Below, one piece after another: positions 23,808 through 33,072 of a stretch of DNA of 41,081 nt. The first letter of the stretch is position 1; the number at the start of each line of letters is the position of its first letter. Source of the DNA: DATDXN01 sp035289305 (lineage in GTDB: Bacteria > Patescibacteriota > Microgenomatia > UBA1406 > HO2-37-13b); contig DATDXN010000011.1 in the NCBI GenBank assembly GCA_035289305.1, positions 1 through 41,081 on the forward strand. The letters are read 5' to 3'. The notes beneath the pieces are model-generated. The model made no database searches, was not told the DNA's origin, and was given only the letters and a program-made list of their open reading frames with translations. Both the position numbers and the translations under genes were made by a program.

Positions 23808-25055
23808 ATGTCACAGACTACACGGAGATTAAAAAATTATTTTCATTTATTGCTTGTTATTGTCGCCAATATATATTATGGTTTTCCGAGCAGAAAAATC
23901 AAGGTAATAGGAGTGACAGGCACTGATGGCAAGACGACGACAACCCATTTGATTTATCATATTTTAAAAACCGCAGGCAAACAGGCGTCTTTTATTTCAA
24001 GTGTGAGGGCACATGTGGGAGGAAAAACAAATGATACGGGTTTTCACGTCACCACTCCTTCTCCATTTGCAATTCAAAAATATTTGAGACAAGCGGTTGA
24101 CCACACGGATGCATTTTTTGTCCTTGAGACGACCTCTCATGCTTTGGATCAATATAGAGTGTGGGGGATCAGATACGAAGTTTCGGTAATAACCAATATT
24201 ACCCATGAACACCTTGATTATCATGGAACGTATGATGAATATATAAAAACGAAATTAAAACTATTTTCATATTCGAAAATATTAGTTGTTAACAAAGACG
24301 ATATTTCATATAAAAGAATAACAAGCTTGCTTGATGGCAAGCAATATATTACCTATGGTTTGAGAGATAAAGCAGACGTTGGATGGAATGATAAAATCAG
24401 GCACAATCTTGCCGGTGAATATAATAGATATAACATTCTTGCAGCGTACGCAGTTGCGAAGACTCTCCATATTAATGAAATGTCTATTCTGTCTGCTTGT
24501 GAAACTTTTGAACTGCCCCACGGCAGGCAGGACGTCGTGTATAAAAAAGATTTTACCGTCATTATAGATTTTGCGCATACGCCATACGCGTTACAACAGT
24601 TTTTGCGGACGATACGGAAAGAGTTTATGCGTAATGATACAGGCAGGCTTATTCACATATTTGGATCAGCGGGTCTTCGAGATGCGACAAAAAGGCCTAA
24701 AATGGGGGAAGTAAGCGGTGAGTATGCGGACGGCGTGATTTTGACCGAGGAAGATTATCGCACTGAAGACGTAAAAAAAATCTGTCAAGCTATTTCGATG
24801 GGTTTGTTGCAGAAAGGTTTTCAAAAAGTAACACCGGATGAATTCGCCCAAAATGCTCGAAAAAAGATATTTACAGAAGTATACGATAGGCAAGAGGCGA
24901 TTAATATGAGTGTTGGAAGCGCACAGAAAGGCGACTTTATCGTGATGACTGGAAAAGGGCATGAAAAAAGTTTATGTCGGGGAAAAACAGAATATCCGTG
25001 GGACGAACATGGTGCGGTAGAAAAGGCTCTTCAATCTTATAAACAGAAAGTATGA
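23808..25055 (+). CDS. murE: MurE-like UDP-MurNAc-dipeptide amino acid ligase, without domain 1
   Basis: A 415-aa Mur ligase that should add the third stem-peptide residue to UDP-MurNAc-L-Ala-D-Glu. GVTGTDGKTTTT (35-46) is the ATP loop, TTPSPF binds substrate, LETTSHALDQYRVWG and ITHEHLDYHGTYDEYIKTKL (with the carbamylated Lys) are MurE signatures, and HIFGSAGLRD is in the C-terminal domain. The ATP loop is near residue 40 instead of ~110, so the usual UDP-binding first domain is missing; a hydrophobic helix (11-25) is there instead. The amino-acid motif DNPR of meso-Dap enzymes reads EDYR (315-318). The third residue is thus open. It overlaps pgeF by 4 bases. Confidence 0.85.
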   Translation: MSQTTRRLKNYFHLLLVIVANIYYGFPSRKIKVIGVTGTDGKTTTTHLIYHILKTAGKQASFISSVRAHVGGKTNDTGFHVTTPSPFAIQKYLRQAVDHTDAFFVLETTSHALDQYRVWGIRYEVSVITNITHEHLDYHGTYDEYIKTKLKLFSYSKILVVNKDDISYKRITSLLDGKQYITYGLRDKADVGWNDKIRHNLAGEYNRYNILAAYAVAKTLHINEMSILSACETFELPHGRQDVVYKKDFTVIIDFAHTPYALQQFLRTIRKEFMRNDTGRLIHIFGSAGLRDATKRPKMGEVSGEYADGVILTEEDYRTEDVKKICQAISMGLLQKGFQKVTPDEFAQNARKKIFTEVYDRQEAINMSVGSAQKGDFIVMTGKGHEKSLCRGKTEYPWDEHGAVEKALQSYKQKV

Positions 25056-25795
25056 TTATTTTAGACGATCGCTTGCATATTTTTTACTCTACTTTAGTCA
25101 ATAACGAACGATATCTTTCAGGTTTTTCAACAAAAGCATTGGGTGATGGGAGAGATCCTCATGTTATTTTAAACTACTTTGGTTACCAAAAGATATCATA
25201 CCGAAAAATAGTTATTTTAGACCAAGTCCATTCAACGAATGTTCATTTTTTTGATGGAGAAAAAAAAGAGCCTTTCAATACAATAGAAAACACTGACGGA
25301 GTCATAACCAACAGCGAAAAAGTTATGCTCGTTGTTAAAACAGCCGATTGTTTGCCTCTTTTGTTTGTTGATAAAAGGCGAGGATTAATTGGCGCTTCTC
25401 ATCAAGGATGGCAGGGTTCTTTGAAAAAAATGGCAGTGAAAATGATTTCAGCATTTGTGAAAAAGGGGAGTCATGCGCAAGATATTTCCGTGGCGTTTGG
25501 TCCTGCTATCGGTGTGTGTTGTTATGACATAGATGATAATCGCGCGCATCAATTTCTGACAGAATTTGATGGTTATGCAGATAAGATTTTTCACGTTGAA
25601 AAAGGAAAACGTCATTTGAATTTGGCACGTTTGAATTATTTGCAGCTTCTTGAAGTTGGTGTGAAAAAAGAAAATATGGATTTTTTTCCCTTCTGCACAA
25701 AGTGTGATGATCGACATTTTTTTTCCTTCAGGCGTGATGGAAAAAATAACTATAGCGAGATGTTTAGTTTCATCATGAAAACAACATATACATGA
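25052..25795 (+). CDS. pgeF: Peptidoglycan editing factor PgeF (YfiH/YlmD, laccase-domain family)
   Basis: A 247-aa multicopper-oxidase-like (DUF152) protein. ILDQVHSTNV, VKTADCLPLLFVD and ASHQGWQGSLKKM contain the His, Cys and His of the metal site; FGPAIGVCCYDI and CTKCDDRHFFSFRRDG are further family signatures. In E. coli the homologue removes L-Ser wrongly added by MurC in place of L-Ala; others report purine nucleosidase-type activities. Its place between murE and murC, with 4-base overlaps on both sides, supports the peptidoglycan editing role here. Confidence 0.88.
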   Translation: MIILDDRLHIFYSTLVNNERYLSGFSTKALGDGRDPHVILNYFGYQKISYRKIVILDQVHSTNVHFFDGEKKEPFNTIENTDGVITNSEKVMLVVKTADCLPLLFVDKRRGLIGASHQGWQGSLKKMAVKMISAFVKKGSHAQDISVAFGPAIGVCCYDIDDNRAHQFLTEFDGYADKIFHVEKGKRHLNLARLNYLQLLEVGVKKENMDFFPFCTKCDDRHFFSFRRDGKNNYSEMFSFIMKTTYT

Positions 25796-27147
25796 AAAAA
25801 ATAGCTATTATTATCGTGGTAAGTTTTATTTTTGCTTTTTTCCGCTTTTACAAGATTGATAAGAGAATAAGCTTTGACTGGGATCAAGAACAATTCAGCT
25901 ATCAGGCCAAACAAATTATACTTCAACACAAGCCGATTTTAATAGGCACACGAATAACTAGTGATGCTGGTTTTTTCTTAGGCCCATATCTTTATTATGT
26001 CAGTACGCCTTTTTATTTACTCACCCATTTACATCCTCGCGCCTTAATATTGTTTGTCATTTCAGTTCAGATTATTTTTTTCCTCATCAGTTTTTTAGTT
26101 TTGAAAAAAATTCATAGCCTTCATGTTTCTTTGCTTTTTTTATTCTTATGGTCTACTAATTCTCTCACTGTTATATATGACATAACTCCGTGGGGACCAT
26201 TGCTTATTCCTTTGGGCGTAATAATTGTCTGGTATCTCCTCTATAAGTTCTTTGAGACAAACCGGTCTATATATGTTATTTTTTTGGGAGTAGCACTTGG
26301 GTTTTTTGTTAATATTCATTTCCAATTTATTTTAATGCCTTTTTTTACTCTTGTCTTTCTTCTGGCAAGTCCCCATAGAGGAAGGTTTTTGCGATCAAAA
26401 AAGATATTTTTATTAGTATTTTCGTTTCTTGCGATGTTTGTTCCTCTTATTTTATTTGATCTAAGACACGATTTTTTAAATAGTAAGCTTTTCATGAGTT
26501 TTCTCCAACATGGAGGTGTTGAGAGTTATGGTCGATACGCGTTTGCGTGGTTACCGGTTTTTGCCAATTTTATGCAACCTTTTGTTGGTATAAATAACGT
26601 CTTTATTTCCATGTTATTTTACCTTCTGATCCTTGTTGTTCTATTTTTTCTCTTTAGGAGAAAACGAGATTTCCACAAAACTTTTTATTTTTCAACTTTT
26701 GTACTATGGATTGTTTTTGTTGCTGTTTTTTTATTATACGCGCAAAGGGGATCAGAATACTATTTTTACTTCTTGTCCCCTTTCATATATTTCACGCTGA
26801 GCGATTTGCTACTGGAACTAAAAAAACCCTTAACATTGGGCCTCGTAATATTATTTTTCTTGTTTATAAACGGTGAAAGATTATATGCAAATCTGAAAGA
26901 CAACGAATTTGGTTTGTATTTCAAGGATCAAATTGCGCAAGAAATTAAGAAATACACAAAGAGTAAAACAGTAAATATTTCTTATACAGTTCCTTTAGGA
27001 CTTAATCATGGTTATCAATATTTATTTGATTATTATCAAATAAAACAGAGCGATAATCCATCTATTCGTTTAATTCAAATAAAAATTCCAGCAGAAGGAG
27101 TTTCCTTGAAGCGAGGCGCGATCGGTGTTATTTTACCCTCTCAATAG
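25792..27147 (+). CDS. GT-C-like integral membrane glycosyltransferase in the dcw cluster
   Basis: A 451-aa polytopic protein with about ten membrane helices and a short soluble end. After helix 1, FRFYKIDKRISFDWDQEQFS offers the acidic loop (D-W-D-Q-E) of GT39-like enzymes that use polyprenyl-phosphate sugars; GPYLYYVSTPFYLL follows. It is even more AT-rich than its neighbours. Such a gene is not part of usual dcw clusters. Co-expression with murE and pgeF (4-base overlap) suggests it decorates a wall or lipid-linked polymer, but that is inference. murC after it has its own promoter. Confidence 0.7.
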   Translation: MKKIAIIIVVSFIFAFFRFYKIDKRISFDWDQEQFSYQAKQIILQHKPILIGTRITSDAGFFLGPYLYYVSTPFYLLTHLHPRALILFVISVQIIFFLISFLVLKKIHSLHVSLLFLFLWSTNSLTVIYDITPWGPLLIPLGVIIVWYLLYKFFETNRSIYVIFLGVALGFFVNIHFQFILMPFFTLVFLLASPHRGRFLRSKKIFLLVFSFLAMFVPLILFDLRHDFLNSKLFMSFLQHGGVESYGRYAFAWLPVFANFMQPFVGINNVFISMLFYLLILVVLFFLFRRKRDFHKTFYFSTFVLWIVFVAVFLLYAQRGSEYYFYFLSPFIYFTLSDLLLELKKPLTLGLVILFFLFINGERLYANLKDNEFGLYFKDQIAQEIKKYTKSKTVNISYTVPLGLNHGYQYLFDYYQIKQSDNPSIRLIQIKIPAEGVSLKRGAIGVILPSQ

Positions 27148-27208
27148 TTTTTCTAAAAAAAACGATAGCTTGTTCTGTGTTAAATCAGCATGGTGCTGCA
27201 ACACATAG

Positions 27209-27214
27209 TATAAT
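27209..27214 (+). promoter_or_regulatory. -10 box for leaderless murC
   Basis: TATAAT at 27209-27214 occupies exactly -12 to -7 relative to the A of murC ATG 27221, so the transcript should start on the start codon. It lies in the 73-base gap after the membrane glycosyltransferase gene. No convincing -35 box or Shine-Dalgarno sequence is visible. Confidence 0.6.
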
Positions 27215-27220
27215 GAGAAC

Positions 27221-28642
27221 ATGACTATTGAAGAAGCTCATTGTATCCATCTTGTTGGCGTCAAAGGTGTAGCGATGGCAAATTTTGCGGTCATCCTCAA
27301 GAAAATGGGAAAACAGGTTTCCGGTTCAGACGTTTCTGATGAGTTTATCACCGATAATGAGCTGATTGCGCATGATATTTCTGTTTCGGTCGGTTTTGGC
27401 TCTTTACCTCCAGTTTGTGACATGGTTATTTATTCAGGCGCGCATGAGGGATCAAACAATCCACAAGTCATTGAGGCAAAGAAAAAGAGCATTCCCCTAT
27501 ACACGCAAGCACAGGCGCTGGGTGAATTAACCACTTTTTTCAAAAACCCAACCGCAGTCTGCGGCACGCACGGAAAAACCACCACGTCGTCTCTGCTTTC
27601 ACATTTCCTTATCAAAGCTGGTAAATCTCCATCTTACCTTGTCGGAGCGCCAAAATTTGGAGATTTTTGGGGAGGCGATTATCAAAAAGGAGAGTATTTT
27701 ATTATTGAGGCAGATGAATATGGAGTGTCTCCTCCGATTGACAAAACGCCAAAGTTTCATTTTTTACACCCTTTGACGGTTATAATGACTTCCGTAGATT
27801 TTGATCATCCTGATGTGTTTGATGATATTGATGCGGTAAAAAAAGCTTTTTCCACTTTTTTGGAAAAAAAAGAAGTGCAGAAAGTTATCGCGTGTATTGA
27901 TGATGAAAATATTCATGATATTTTGTCCCGTTGCAATTTACAAAACGTCATCAGCTATGGGTTTTCAAAAGAAGCGGATTTTCGCATTATAACTTCCAGT
28001 ACTCAACACGATAAAACGATTTTTACCGCATCGTATCGAGGTAGGAAACCAGAGGCCTTTTCACTCTCTCTTTGCGGAAAGCACAATATATTAAATGCTG
28101 CCTCCATAATTGTATGGGCGTTGCAGAATGGGTTTGACCTTGAAACCATAAAAAATGGGATTGGGGATTTTGTCGGCGCACAGAGAAGATTTCAAAAAAT
28201 CGGTGAAGTTGATGGAGTTTTAGTATTTGATGATTATGCACATCACCCCAGAGAAATTGCGGCAACTATTGCCGGAGCACGCAGTCGTTTTCCGGGAAAA
28301 AGAATTATAGTTATCTTCCAACCACATACCTATTCCCGCACAAAGGCTCTACTTGAGGATTTTATACGGGCTCTTTCTTTCAGTGATCTGGCAGTTATTG
28401 CTCCTATTTTTGCCTCACAGCGAGAACAAGATGGTCACACGATGATAAGTCAAGAAGATTTGAGAGAAGAAATACACAAAAAAGGTATTCAAAGCATACA
28501 CGTATTATCTTACGGTGAGATAAAGAAGTTTATTGAGACGCATGTCAAAAAAGGAGATGTGGTTTTTACTATGGGTGCTGGCGATATTTATAAGCTTGCA
28601 TCTGATATAATTTCTTTATGCGCCCAGTCCACGAAGGTTTAG
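27221..28642 (+). CDS. murC: UDP-N-acetylmuramate--L-alanine ligase
   Basis: A 473-aa Mur ligase that adds L-Ala to UDP-MurNAc. CIHLVGVKGVAMANFAVIL is the N-terminal Rossmann loop (usually GIGGIGM), VSGSD follows, GTHGKTTTSS is the ATP loop, EADEYGVS and TSVDFDHPDVF bind Mg and substrate, and DDYAHHPREIAATI and FQPHTYSRT are MurC signatures. The N-terminal loop is divergent (VKGVAMA), and Mpl-type ligases share most motifs, but the location next to murB and murA favours MurC. It overlaps murB by 25 bases. Confidence 0.9.
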   Translation: MTIEEAHCIHLVGVKGVAMANFAVILKKMGKQVSGSDVSDEFITDNELIAHDISVSVGFGSLPPVCDMVIYSGAHEGSNNPQVIEAKKKSIPLYTQAQALGELTTFFKNPTAVCGTHGKTTTSSLLSHFLIKAGKSPSYLVGAPKFGDFWGGDYQKGEYFIIEADEYGVSPPIDKTPKFHFLHPLTVIMTSVDFDHPDVFDDIDAVKKAFSTFLEKKEVQKVIACIDDENIHDILSRCNLQNVISYGFSKEADFRIITSSTQHDKTIFTASYRGRKPEAFSLSLCGKHNILNAASIIVWALQNGFDLETIKNGIGDFVGAQRRFQKIGEVDGVLVFDDYAHHPREIAATIAGARSRFPGKRIIVIFQPHTYSRTKALLEDFIRALSFSDLAVIAPIFASQREQDGHTMISQEDLREEIHKKGIQSIHVLSYGEIKKFIETHVKKGDVVFTMGAGDIYKLASDIISLCAQSTKV

Positions 28643-29553
28643 AAAAAAAACTAGGCAAAGGACGAGTGAAAAAAGATTATGTTCTTGGACCTTATACAAG
28701 TTTCAAGATGGGGGGAGCCGCCCAATTTTATTTTGAGGCAAAAACTGAGGAAGATCTAATCTCATCACGTGCTATAAGTCATGTTCTTGGTACTCCATAC
28801 ATTATTTTGGGGGGAGCTTCCAATGTCGTTGTGTCAGATGCGGGGGTCAAAGGCCTTGTGGTAAAAAACCTATATATTCACCAAAAAATAGTGAAACAGG
28901 ATAGCAAAACGGTACTCATTTGTGTTTCGTCAGGCTATCCTGCCACAAAATTTGCGAAGGAAACAGCGGAAAAAGGATATGCTGGTCTTGAATATCACAC
29001 AGGACTTCCTGGGACTGTCGGAGGAGCTATCTATATGAATTCCAAATGGTACTGTGATCCTGCAAATAGAAAAAATGTTTCCTATTTTGGAGATAATCTG
29101 TTGTATGCTGATATTTTCAATGAAAAAGGAGTGAAGCGTCGAGTATACAGAGACTATTTTCACTTTGCGTATGATTTTAGCATATTGCAAAAAACAAGAG
29201 AAATTCTTATCAATGCATTTTTTTCATTGAAGAAAGAACCCCAAGCAGATGTTCTAGCTCGTTCTCGTAATACCTTTGAATACAGAAAAAAAACCCAGCC
29301 GCAGGGCGCGTTTTCTTCGGGATGTTTTTTCAAAAACCCCGAAGGTTGGTCAGTCGGCAGACTCATTGATGAGGCGGGCCTGAAAGGAGAATCCCTCGGG
29401 AATTTTTATATTTCAAATAGCCATGGAAATTTCATCATTCATAAGGGTAGGGGAAATATGGAAGACCTTAAAAGACTCATCGCTCGCATCAAAGATACTG
29501 TTTATAAAAAATATGGCATTGCTCTTGAGGAAGAGGTCATCATGATTGAATGA
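28618..29553 (+). CDS. murB: UDP-N-acetylenolpyruvoylglucosamine reductase
   Basis: A 311-aa FAD enzyme that reduces UDP-GlcNAc-enolpyruvate to UDP-MurNAc with NADPH. GPYTSFKMGGAAQFY opens the FAD domain, ILGGASNVVVSD and YHTGLPGTVGGAIYMNS bind FAD, and SSGCFFKNP sits at the catalytic site. In E. coli MurB the proton donor in the equivalent GSFFKNP is Ser; this protein has Cys, a change known in parts of the family. LKGESLGNFYISNSHGNFII and the final Glu region complete the active site. It starts inside murC and ends 4 bases before murA. Confidence 0.93.
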   Translation: MRPVHEGLEKKLGKGRVKKDYVLGPYTSFKMGGAAQFYFEAKTEEDLISSRAISHVLGTPYIILGGASNVVVSDAGVKGLVVKNLYIHQKIVKQDSKTVLICVSSGYPATKFAKETAEKGYAGLEYHTGLPGTVGGAIYMNSKWYCDPANRKNVSYFGDNLLYADIFNEKGVKRRVYRDYFHFAYDFSILQKTREILINAFFSLKKEPQADVLARSRNTFEYRKKTQPQGAFSSGCFFKNPEGWSVGRLIDEAGLKGESLGNFYISNSHGNFIIHKGRGNMEDLKRLIARIKDTVYKKYGIALEEEVIMIE

Positions 29554-29557
29554 ACAT

Positions 29558-30889
29558 ATGGAAGATGCATATAGTATACACGGAGGATATCCATTAAAAG
29601 GCGAGATACAGCTTTCTGGAGCAAAAAATGTTTCGCTCAAAGTAATTATTGCGTCGCTGCTTTTTGAAAGTGAAGTTTGTATCGCCAATGTTCCTCGCAT
29701 AAAAGACATTGAAGAATTACTTCATCTTATTACATCGCTTGGTGGACATGCACGATTTACTTCCCAAAATGAGGTAGTAGTAGACAAGAAAGGTATGTCA
29801 AAAAACACCATTAACCTTCTTCAGGCAATCAAAACACGAGTTTCTTTTATGTTTTTTGCGCCATTGCTTCACCTTTTTGGTTCCTGTCGCATTCCAAATC
29901 CCGGAGGATGTCGTATCGGGGCGCGTCCTATAGATAGACAGATAGATATCATGAAAGCAATGGGTGTCTCGGTGCAGTATGATGAAGAAGATGGATATTA
30001 TAAAGCACAGCTTACTACCAAAAAATTTCAAGGAATAACACATCGGTTTGAAAAGCGAACTCATACAGGTACAGAGTTTGGTATCATGTTGGGTGTTCTT
30101 ACACAGGGGAAGACCATCATAGAAAACGCATCTCTTGAGCCTGAAATTGATGATTTGATTCATTTTCTGGAAAAAGGTGGAGCGCAGATTGCGCGAAAAG
30201 GAGATAGTATTATAATTTCAGGAGTTTCCCATCTCACACAACATAAAAAATATTCTATACTCTATGATAGAAATGAAGCAGTAACACATGCGTTACTGGC
30301 AATTGCAACGAAAGGCGATATCACCGTGCATGGAGTGGGAGAGGCAGATATTGTTGCTTTTTTACAGAAAGTAAAAGAAGCAGGGGGTGGTGTTGCCGCA
30401 CAGGAAAAAAGTATACGTTTTTTTTATAGGGGTGAACTTGCGGCAACACAGGCAGAAACAGCGCCTCACCCGGGGTTTATGACTGATTGGCAAGCGCCGT
30501 GGGCGGTTTTGATGACTCAAGCGCGGGGAATATCCACAATACACGAAACTGTCTTTGAAAATCGTTTCGCGTATGTGGAGGAGCTTCGCAAACTCGGCGC
30601 ACAGATAGAGTTTTTCAGACCGGAGGTCAAAGATTCTGCGACTCTATACCAATTTAATATAAAAAAAATGGAAGAGTGCTTTTTCCAAGGCATTAAAATA
30701 CATGGTCCCTCTCTACTTCACAATGCAGTTTTGACTGTCAGTGATTTAAGGGCTGGTGCGAGTTTACTCATAGCTGCGTCAATTGCCAATGGCCAAACCA
30801 TCGTATATGGAGCGTCGGTCATTGATCGAGGATACGAACATATTGATACAAAGTTAAAATCTGTGGGTGCACGCATTCAAAGAATATGA
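29558..30889 (+). CDS. murA: UDP-N-acetylglucosamine 1-carboxyvinyltransferase
   Basis: A 443-aa EPSP-synthase-fold enzyme that transfers enolpyruvate from PEP to UDP-GlcNAc, the first committed step of peptidoglycan synthesis. LKGEIQLSGAKN has the catalytic Lys. PGGCRIGARPIDRQI has Cys at about residue 118, equivalent to E. coli Cys115, the fosfomycin target. HTGTEFGIML and GFMTDWQAPW (catalytic Asp) are also conserved. I chose ATG 29558, 4 bases after murB; an in-frame TTG at 29546 overlapping murB is the alternative. It overlaps the next gene by 4 bases. Confidence 0.94.
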   Translation: MEDAYSIHGGYPLKGEIQLSGAKNVSLKVIIASLLFESEVCIANVPRIKDIEELLHLITSLGGHARFTSQNEVVVDKKGMSKNTINLLQAIKTRVSFMFFAPLLHLFGSCRIPNPGGCRIGARPIDRQIDIMKAMGVSVQYDEEDGYYKAQLTTKKFQGITHRFEKRTHTGTEFGIMLGVLTQGKTIIENASLEPEIDDLIHFLEKGGAQIARKGDSIIISGVSHLTQHKKYSILYDRNEAVTHALLAIATKGDITVHGVGEADIVAFLQKVKEAGGGVAAQEKSIRFFYRGELAATQAETAPHPGFMTDWQAPWAVLMTQARGISTIHETVFENRFAYVEELRKLGAQIEFFRPEVKDSATLYQFNIKKMEECFFQGIKIHGPSLLHNAVLTVSDLRAGASLLIAASIANGQTIVYGASVIDRGYEHIDTKLKSVGARIQRI

Positions 30890-32088
30890 GAAAAATCGAA
30901 AACATCATTATTTTAGCGGGTGGTAAAAGTACTCGTTTTTGGCCACTTGCTGACAAAAACACTTTCATGTTTTGTGGAAAACCTCTGATCGTGCATCAGG
31001 CGGAAAAATTTTTACCTCTCACTCATCATCTATGGATTGTGACAGGTCAACACAATAAAGATAAAATTTCACATCTTGTTGCCTCTTATAAAAATGTAAA
31101 AATAGTGACGCAAAAACACGAAGGACAAGCGAGCGCCCTTCTTGCCGTTTCATCCTTGAGGGGGGAAGTACTGGTGGTAAACAATGGTGATATTTTCGAT
31201 GAACAGGTCATTTTCGATGCAATTTTTGCACGAAGAAACAGGGCGAAACTTATCCTTGCTACAAAAGAAATGGATGCGTATTTTCCCGGAGGATATCTTG
31301 TGGTTAAGGGAGATATAGTGACATCTATCATTGAAAAGCCCAACCCCGATAAACTCCCCTCAAGCATGGTGCGACTTGTCGCTGATTATTTTTCTCATTT
31401 TGATGAATTTGTCTCAATACTGCAAAAACATACAGGGTCCGCAAAAGACGGCGCATATGAAGATTGTCTCAATAGCTACATCGCACAAAATGGTGGGATA
31501 TATACGAAATATAGCGGTTATTGGCATTTTTTGAAATATCCCTGGCATGTACTTGATGTTCAGTCGTTTTTCCTCTCGCAGCTTAAAAGTTATCGCGGTA
31601 AAAATGTGCTCATTGACAAAACTGCTACTGTCGAGGGAAACGTATATTTTGAAGACGGTGTATCCATATATGAGTATGCAAAGGTAAGCGGTCCTGCGTA
31701 TATTGGTAAAAATACCGTCGTGGGTAATTATTCGCTCGTGCGTGAAAGTAGTGTCGGACAAGGTAGTATGATTGGCTCAAGTAGTGAAGTAGCCCGTTCA
31801 TATTGTGGTGAAAATGTATGGCTGCATCGAAATTATGTGGGAGATTCAGTCATCGATGGCAATGTATTATTTGGAGCAGAGGCAGTGTGTGCAAATTTCC
31901 GTTTTGACGCGGGCAAAGTTCATTCTATGATCAAAGGTATAAGGGTGGATACGCAGCGCCACAAACTAGGCGCTATGATTGGGTCAGACACAAAAATAGG
32001 CGTGAATGCTTCTCTGATGCCCGGAATTAAGATCAATCCTCGCTCTCGTATCATGCCAAACTCGTCAGTTACAAAAGATGTTATATAA
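30886..32088 (+). CDS. Sugar nucleotidyltransferase with C-terminal hexapeptide beta-helix (GlmU-like layout)
   Basis: A 400-aa two-domain protein. The N-terminal GT-A-like domain has IILAGGKSTRFWPLADKN in place of the usual GGxGTRL(x)P loop, GQASALLAVSSLRGEVLVVN then NGDIFD (metal Asp) and IIEKP. The C-terminal ~170 residues are hexapeptide repeats (VLIDKTATVEGNVYFEDGV, AYIGKNTVVGNYSLV, GVNASLMPGIKINPRS). The layout is that of GlmU or of glucose-1-phosphate thymidylyl/uridylyltransferases with a beta-helix. Being just after murA, it may supply UDP-GlcNAc, but the nucleotide loop differs from GlmU and the substrate is uncertain. Confidence 0.72.
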   Translation: MRKIENIIILAGGKSTRFWPLADKNTFMFCGKPLIVHQAEKFLPLTHHLWIVTGQHNKDKISHLVASYKNVKIVTQKHEGQASALLAVSSLRGEVLVVNNGDIFDEQVIFDAIFARRNRAKLILATKEMDAYFPGGYLVVKGDIVTSIIEKPNPDKLPSSMVRLVADYFSHFDEFVSILQKHTGSAKDGAYEDCLNSYIAQNGGIYTKYSGYWHFLKYPWHVLDVQSFFLSQLKSYRGKNVLIDKTATVEGNVYFEDGVSIYEYAKVSGPAYIGKNTVVGNYSLVRESSVGQGSMIGSSSEVARSYCGENVWLHRNYVGDSVIDGNVLFGAEAVCANFRFDAGKVHSMIKGIRVDTQRHKLGAMIGSDTKIGVNASLMPGIKINPRSRIMPNSSVTKDVI

Positions 32089-32097
32089 AACCTTTTT

Positions 32098-33066
32098 ATG
32101 AAAAAAGTAGTCATTTTTGGAGGAGGCACGGGAACATTTGTGGTACTCTCGGGCCTCAAAAAATATCGGCTTGATATATCGGTTATTGTCTCAATGATGG
32201 ATAGCGGTGGCAGCACCGGAAGGCTGCGCGATCAGCTGGGTGTTTTGCCTCCAGGGGATTTTCGCCAGTGTTTGGTCGCATTATCTGAAGCGTCAGAACT
32301 GTGGCGCACGCTTTTTTTATATCGTTTTGAAACAGGCGATCTTAAGGGTCATAATTTTGGAAATATTTTCATCACCGCTCTTGAAAAAATCACAAAGAAC
32401 TATCAAGAAGTAGTCAGTACGGCATCATTTATTTTAAAAACGAAGGGAAAAGTAATTCCTGTGACGTTTGATAAAGTACACCTCTGTGTGCAATATGATG
32501 ACGGCGGGGTCATTGAGACTGAAGATCGCATAGAACATGAGGCTCGGGCGGGGAAAATAAAAAAAGCATATCTGGTTCCCCAAGCTCGTGCAAACGAAAA
32601 GGCAGTAAAGGCAATATCTGATGCTGATTATCTGATTTTTGGACCCGGCGATTTATATACAAGTCTTATACCAAATCTTCTCGTTGGAGGTATTTCGGAG
32701 GCGATTACTCGCTCACACGCAAAAATTATCATGATAGCAAACCTCATGACCAAAAAGGGACAAACAACGCACTATACCATGAGTGAACATGTAAGAGATC
32801 TTGAAAAATATTTGGGGAAAAAGATTGATATTATCGTTGCAAACAGCAAAAAAATAGAACAAGCACATCTTGATTATTATGCCAAGTTTGGCGAAGCAGA
32901 AGTCGTTGACGATCTTCATACTGCCCAAAAGAAATATGTGATCATCAAACGAGAATTGCTCTCTGAAGTAGTGCATAAAAAATCTTCCGTTGATACAGCG
33001 GTGAGAAGTCTTCTTCGGCATGATTCTGAAAAAGTTGGCACAGTACTTTTTGAGGTAGTACAATAA
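32098..33066 (+). CDS. yvcK: YvcK/CofD-like gluconeogenesis factor family protein
   Basis: A 322-aa protein of the YvcK (UPF0052, CofD-like fold) family. VVIFGGGTGTFVVLSGLK (4-21), SMMDSGGSTGRLRDQLGVLP, GDFRQCLVALS, KGHNFGNIFITALEK and FGPGDLYTSLIPNLLV are the family blocks. YvcK and mycobacterial CuvA bind UDP-sugars and affect cell shape and peptidoglycan synthesis on gluconeogenic carbon sources. Its position between a sugar nucleotidyltransferase and dgkA/mraY supports a role as a UDP-sugar sensor of wall synthesis. Confidence 0.88.
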   Translation: MKKVVIFGGGTGTFVVLSGLKKYRLDISVIVSMMDSGGSTGRLRDQLGVLPPGDFRQCLVALSEASELWRTLFLYRFETGDLKGHNFGNIFITALEKITKNYQEVVSTASFILKTKGKVIPVTFDKVHLCVQYDDGGVIETEDRIEHEARAGKIKKAYLVPQARANEKAVKAISDADYLIFGPGDLYTSLIPNLLVGGISEAITRSHAKIIMIANLMTKKGQTTHYTMSEHVRDLEKYLGKKIDIIVANSKKIEQAHLDYYAKFGEAEVVDDLHTAQKKYVIIKRELLSEVVHKKSSVDTAVRSLLRHDSEKVGTVLFEVVQ

Positions 33067-33072
33067 AAACAT

